This document shows positions 15,254-18,045 of a DNA stretch of 18,045 nucleotides, piece after piece. This stretch comes from Chitinophagaceae bacterium (GTDB lineage Bacteria; Bacteroidota; Bacteroidia; Chitinophagales; Chitinophagaceae). A program made the translations under genes and the position numbers. Every line of letters starts with the position of its first letter. Position 1 is the first letter of the stretch. The notes under the pieces are model-generated. The model saw only the letters and a program-made list of their open reading frames with translations. It did no database searches and was not told the DNA's origin. Where the stretch lies: positions 2,274 to 20,318 of the forward strand of contig DMPB01000155.1 in NCBI GenBank assembly GCA_003456175.1. The letters are read 5' to 3'.

Positions 15254-15284
15254 AAGCGGAGGTTACAACTACCTTCGCTTTTTT
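15254..15284 (+). terminator. Terminator of porV
   Basis: Ten-base stem AAGCGGAGGT / ACCTTCGCTT with one G-U pair and a seven-base loop, running into six T (15279-15284). It ends 31 bases before the ispF start chosen here. Confidence 0.88.
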
Positions 15285-15315
15285 AGTGCATTTATTATTT
15301 CGCAAACACAACACT

Positions 15316-15795
15316 ATGAGTTTTAGAATTGGTTTCGGTATTGATTTTCATCAGTTGGTAGAGGGCCGCGATTTTTGGTTAGGTGGCGTACAAATACCAC
15401 ACGCAAAAGGCGCATTAGGCCATAGCGATGCCGATGTGCTATTGCATGCCATTTGCGATGCCATGTTGGGTGCTTTGGCGCTAGGAGATATTGGCGTACA
15501 CTTTCCCGATACCAACCAGGCCTATAAAAATATTGATAGCAAAATTTTGTTAGCCAAAACCTACGAACTCATTCAAGCAAAGGGTTATAAATTAGTGAAT
15601 ATTGATAGTAGTGTATGCCTCGAAGCACCAAAAATTAAAAAACATGTACCTGCTATGCAGGCTGCCATTGCAGGTATAGTTAACCTTACGGTAAATGATG
15701 TTTCTATCAAAGCCACCACTACCGAAAAAATGGGCTTTGTAGGCCGCGAAGAAGGTTTAGTAGCCTATGCTACCGTGTTGTTACAACAAGTGTAA
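15316..15795 (+). CDS. ispF: 2-C-methyl-D-erythritol 2,4-cyclodiphosphate synthase
   Basis: Fifth step of the MEP isoprenoid pathway, releasing CMP to form the cyclic diphosphate; a cytoplasmic homotrimer. I chose the ATG at 15316 (159 residues, the normal family size) because the in-frame ATG at 15286 would begin directly after the porV terminator T run and adds ten residues with no counterpart. Visible residues: the metal ligands D10 and H12 in GIDFHQ, H44 in LLHAICDAML, the GHSDADV loop (35-41), FPDTN (63-67), and the C-terminal ATTTEKMGFVGREEG. An exact dyad core lies inside, encoding LTVND near residue 125. It is followed by dut on the same strand, 57 bases later. Confidence 0.96.
   Translation: MSFRIGFGIDFHQLVEGRDFWLGGVQIPHAKGALGHSDADVLLHAICDAMLGALALGDIGVHFPDTNQAYKNIDSKILLAKTYELIQAKGYKLVNIDSSVCLEAPKIKKHVPAMQAAIAGIVNLTVNDVSIKATTTEKMGFVGREEGLVAYATVLLQQV
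15682..15697 (+). repeat. Dyad repeat copy inside ispF
   Basis: AACCTTACGGTAAATG: exact 12-base core and right flank, first base changed. It is read in frame as N-L-T-V-N-D. Confidence 0.8.
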
Positions 15796-15840
15796 ATGTT
15801 GTTATAACATGCCGCTAACAAATTCAGTCACCAACACTTG

Positions 15841-15848
15841 TAGTTTTG
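15841..15848 (+). promoter_or_regulatory. Candidate -7 element for dut
   Basis: TAGTTTTG fits TAnnTTTG and ends only four bases before the dut ATG, so a transcript starting from it would be nearly leaderless. No -33 element is seen. Confidence 0.3.
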
Positions 15849-15852
15849 TACG

Positions 15853-16287
15853 ATGCTCTCCGTAGAAATAATTAATAAGAGTCAATATCCATTACCGAAA
15901 TACGCTACTGCCGGTAGTGCCGGTATGGATTTGCAGGCTAATGTTACTGCCCCAATACATTTAGAGCCGCTAGAACGTAAGCTTATACCTACCGGTTTGC
16001 ATATTGCTTTACCGCAAGGTTATGAAGCACAAATTAGACCACGTAGTGGGCTTGCTATTAAACATGGTATTACCTGTTTGAACACGCCTGGTACCATAGA
16101 TGCCGATTACCGTGGAGAAATTCAAGTAATACTCATTAATCTAAGCAACACTACTCAAACTATTGAACCAGGTATGCGTATTGCACAAATGGTGGTACAA
16201 GCAGTAACACAAGTGCAATGGATGCCTGTAACTATACTCGATGCAACCGACCGCGGGCAAGGCGGTTTTGGTAGTACCGGTAAATGA
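15853..16287 (+). CDS. dut: dUTP diphosphatase
   Basis: Hydrolyses dUTP to dUMP and PPi, keeping uracil out of DNA and supplying dUMP for thymidylate synthesis; trimeric. The 144 residues hold all five dUTPase motifs in order: AGSAGMDL (20-27), RPRSG (62-66), the uridine-binding/catalytic [14 protein letters not shown] (76-89, D83 the likely general base), PGMRIAQMV (106-114), and the C-terminal P-loop-like [10 protein letters not shown] (134-143) with the aromatic F139 that stacks on uracil. It is followed by the DUF4292 lipoprotein gene after only 7 bases, so those two are probably one transcript; no functional link between them is evident. Confidence 0.97.
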   Translation: MLSVEIINKSQYPLPKYATAGSAGMDLQANVTAPIHLEPLERKLIPTGLHIALPQGYEAQIRPRSGLAIKHGITCLNTPGTIDADYRGEIQVILINLSNTTQTIEPGMRIAQMVVQAVTQVQWMPVTILDATDRGQGGFGSTGK

Positions 16288-16294
16288 TGAAAAC

Positions 16295-17110
16295 ATGCAA
16301 AACACGCCTTTATATTTTCTTATACTATTAGTATCGTTGGTGGCTTGTAGGCCAGTAAAACGTGCCCAAAAAATTGAAATAGCCGTTACTAGTAAAGACA
16401 CCGTACAACGTGTAGTGGTAGATAGTGTAGCCAAAGTTGATAGCTCGGGTATTCTGAAAGATTGGTACCAACAAATGGGCCGACGTACTATTACATTCAA
16501 TACTTTTTATGCTAAAGTAAAAGTAGATTATAACGATGCTAGCGGCGGCGGACAAGCCACAGCCTTTATTCGCATGAAAAAAGATAGCGTTATATGGGTA
16601 TCGCTCAATCAGTTGGGTATAGAAGGGTATCGCTTACTCGTAACTCGTGACAGCGTGTACCTAATGAATAAATTGAAAAACCGCTTACAAGTACGTAGTA
16701 TTCAGTACCTACAAGAACTTACAGAATTACCACTCGATTTTGAGGGCTTGCAAGACGTAATTATCGGTAATCCTGTTTTTGTGAACGATAATATTATTTC
16801 TTACAAGAAAAACGACGATGGCTTAATGCTGCTCATGCTAGGCGATGTTTTCAAACACCTGATAACCCTCGATAATAATTTTAATGTAGTACTCAGCAAG
16901 CTCGATGATGCCAATGAACTACGAAACCGTACCTGTGTAATACGTTACAGTAATTACGAATACATGAATAACATAGCATTTGCTACCAATCGTGAAATTT
17001 CAGTTGCCGAAAAAAGCAAACTAGATGTAACGTTAGAGTTTAAAAATTATACATTCAATCAGCCGCTTACATTTCCATTTAATGTGCCCTCGAAATACAA
17101 GCGTATGTAA
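16295..17110 (+). CDS. DUF4292 lipoprotein, LolB/LolA-like
   Basis: Lipoprotein of about 271 residues. The start at 16295 gives a clear lipoprotein signal, MQNTPLYFLILLVSLVAC with C18 as the lipidated cysteine; the in-frame ATG at 16241 inside dut would bury it. The mature part contains the DUF4292 core: TFNTFYAKVKVDYNDASG, QATAFIRMKKDSVIWVSL, GIEGYRLLVTRDSVYLMNKL, and the late beta-rich segment LDVTLEFKNYTFNQPLTFPF, ending VPSKYKRM. The strand pattern is like the unclosed barrels of LolA/LolB, so a lipid or lipoprotein carrier role is plausible but inferred. It is coupled to dut (7-base gap) and followed by envC after a 75-base gap. Bacteroidota-restricted as far as I know. Confidence 0.85.
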   Translation: MQNTPLYFLILLVSLVACRPVKRAQKIEIAVTSKDTVQRVVVDSVAKVDSSGILKDWYQQMGRRTITFNTFYAKVKVDYNDASGGGQATAFIRMKKDSVIWVSLNQLGIEGYRLLVTRDSVYLMNKLKNRLQVRSIQYLQELTELPLDFEGLQDVIIGNPVFVNDNIISYKKNDDGLMLLMLGDVFKHLITLDNNFNVVLSKLDDANELRNRTCVIRYSNYEYMNNIAFATNREISVAEKSKLDVTLEFKNYTFNQPLTFPFNVPSKYKRM

Positions 17111-17138
17111 TATTGCAGCGTTTTAAACGTTGTAGGTA

Positions 17139-17154
17139 TACCTTACGGTAAATG
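17139..17154 (+). repeat. Dyad repeat TACCTTACGGTAAATG, exact copy
   Basis: Exact consensus 31 bases before the envC start. It overlaps the perfect 10-base palindrome AGGTATACCT at 17135-17144. Confidence 0.85.
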
Positions 17155-17166
17155 GTTGCTCCACAT

Positions 17167-17174
17167 TAAATTTG
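17167..17174 (+). promoter_or_regulatory. Candidate -7 element for envC
   Basis: TAAATTTG fits TAnnTTTG, 11 bases before the ATG. The position where a -33 element would lie is occupied by the dyad repeat rather than a TTTG. Confidence 0.35.
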
Positions 17175-17185
17175 TAATAATTATC

Positions 17186-18045
17186 ATGACTCGTTTTATA
17201 TGCATCATACTTCTTTGCTTAGGTAGTTGCACCCTTGCATGGGCACAACCTACCAAAGAAGAAATTCAGAAGAAGCAACAAGAATTGCAGCGAGAATTAT
17301 CGGAGCTGAACAAAACCCTTGCAGAAATTAAAAACAACAAAAAGGCATCGCTAGCAGAACTAGCAGTGGTGCAACGAAAAATTAAAGCAAGAGAAGAACT
17401 CATCAATAACATTAGCAGAGAGCTCCGCCGTCTCGACGATGAAATTTATCTAACGCAGCTCGAAATGAACCGCTTACGCCGCGAGTTGGATACACTTAAG
17501 CAGCAATATGCCAAAAGCCTTGTATTTGCTTATAAGAACAGAAGCAACTACGATTATTTGAATTTTTTATTCAGTGCTCAAAGTTTTAACGATGCTGTAA
17601 AGCGTGTAGCTTACTTGAAAAGTTATCGCCAATACCGCGAAACACAAGCTGCTACCATTGCACAAACACAACAATTATTGGTACAAAAAAATCAATCGTT
17701 AGCCAATAGCAAGCAAGACAAAAGCAAAACGCTCGATGAGCAAAATAACCAGTTGAATGTACTAGAGCAAGATAGAAGCGAGCAAAAGAAAGTAGTACAA
17801 CAACTACAAGGCCGCGAAAAAGAAATTGCTAAACAAGTGGCAGAAAGTGAAAAGCAACGTCAGCGATTGCGCCAGGCATTAGCTGCTATTATCCGCCGCG
17901 AAGAAGAAGAAGCTCGTAAGGCAGAGCGCCAACGACTTGCAAAACTTGCCGAAGAGGAACGTCGCCGTAAAGAAGCAGAAAAAAATAAACCTAATACCGC
18001 TACTGCAGGCACTACCAAGCCTGCTACAAGTAATAATCCACCATT
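17186..18045 (+). CDS. EnvC-like murein hydrolase activator, N-terminal part (runs off window)
   Basis: Periplasmic coiled-coil protein that in related systems recruits and activates amidases at the division site. The open frame continues to the last base without a stop (286 codons visible). A signal peptide (MTRFICIILLCLGSC...AWA-Q, cleavage near residue 20) is followed by a long coiled coil of heptad-like Q/E/K-rich sequence from about 24 to 110, an EnvC-typical break SLVFAYKNRSNYDYLNFLFSAQSFNDAVKRVAYL (key words: FAYKN, NFLFSA, RVAYL) at about 112-145, a second coiled coil, and an Arg/Glu-rich AAIIRREEEEARK stretch leading to a Thr/Ala/Pro linker. The LytM/M23 domain expected at the C-terminus would lie beyond the window. 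LGSC could be misread as a lipobox, but the AWA-Q site is stronger. Confidence 0.88.
   Translation, partial: MTRFICIILLCLGSCTLAWAQPTKEEIQKKQQELQRELSELNKTLAEIKNNKKASLAELAVVQRKIKAREELINNISRELRRLDDEIYLTQLEMNRLRRELDTLKQQYAKSLVFAYKNRSNYDYLNFLFSAQSFNDAVKRVAYLKSYRQYRETQAATIAQTQQLLVQKNQSLANSKQDKSKTLDEQNNQLNVLEQDRSEQKKVVQQLQGREKEIAKQVAESEKQRQRLRQALAAIIRREEEEARKAERQRLAKLAEEERRRKEAEKNKPNTATAGTTKPATSNNPP

Noticed and set aside
15799..15810. TGTTATAACA palindrome between ispF and dut as terminator or operator
   Set aside because: Short, AT-only core with no T run, single occurrence; no support beyond symmetry.

Overview
The window looks like a chromosomal segment of a Bacteroidota bacterium, most likely of the Chitinophagales/Chitinophagaceae type. 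The evidence is two type IX secretion genes (gldJ and porV), a DUF4292 lipoprotein, a family of short TAnnTTTG -7-like elements in front of genes, weak or absent Shine-Dalgarno sequences, and DnaB and PdhC proteins of the Bacteroidota kind. The family-level placement is an inference. No rRNA, tRNA, CRISPR array, prophage or transposase was seen, and almost all genes are core housekeeping or envelope genes.

Layout, left to right. (1) 1-922: 3' part of an AI-2E-type membrane transporter (+). (2) 998-5189: a block on the minus strand with an FkbM-type methyltransferase, the E2 subunit of pyruvate dehydrogenase (pdhC, two lipoyl domains, followed by a clear terminator), and a tight lpxA/ABC-ATPase pair. 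(3) 5190-5702: a 513-base divergent gap holding a 22-base-phased, DnaA-box-like repeat cluster. (4) 5703-9916: dnaB, rsmE, an L,D-transpeptidase lipoprotein and a small two-helix membrane protein, all on the plus strand and closely packed. (5) 9990-13687: on the minus strand, a DUF983 protein, a DUF2892-like protein, murF and gldJ. (6) 13688-14033: a 346-base divergent regulatory gap. (7) 14034-18045: on the plus strand, porV, ispF, dut, a DUF4292 lipoprotein and the 5' part of an envC-like murein hydrolase activator that runs off the end.

Functionally the window is rich in envelope biogenesis: lipid A (lpxA), peptidoglycan precursor synthesis (murF), crosslinking (L,D-transpeptidase), hydrolase activation (envC), isoprenoid precursors (ispF) and T9SS/gliding (gldJ, porV). 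These are mixed with replication and nucleotide hygiene (dnaB, dut) and ribosome modification (rsmE).

The most unusual signal is not a gene. A short dyad, TACCTTACGGTAAATG (core ACCTTACGGTAA; arms TTACC/GGTAA around a 4-base spacer), occurs seven times with an exact 12-base core and an eighth time with an exact 11-base core in 18 kb. About 0.002 exact 12-mers would be expected by chance. Copies sit in divergent, convergent and co-directional gaps and also inside three coding sequences, in different reading frames. This pattern fits a genome-wide dispersed DNA signal (uptake-sequence-like, segregation or nucleoid-protein site, or REP-like element) better than a single regulon operator. Several degenerate copies, one with a paired change in both arms, and inverted partner half-copies accompany it.
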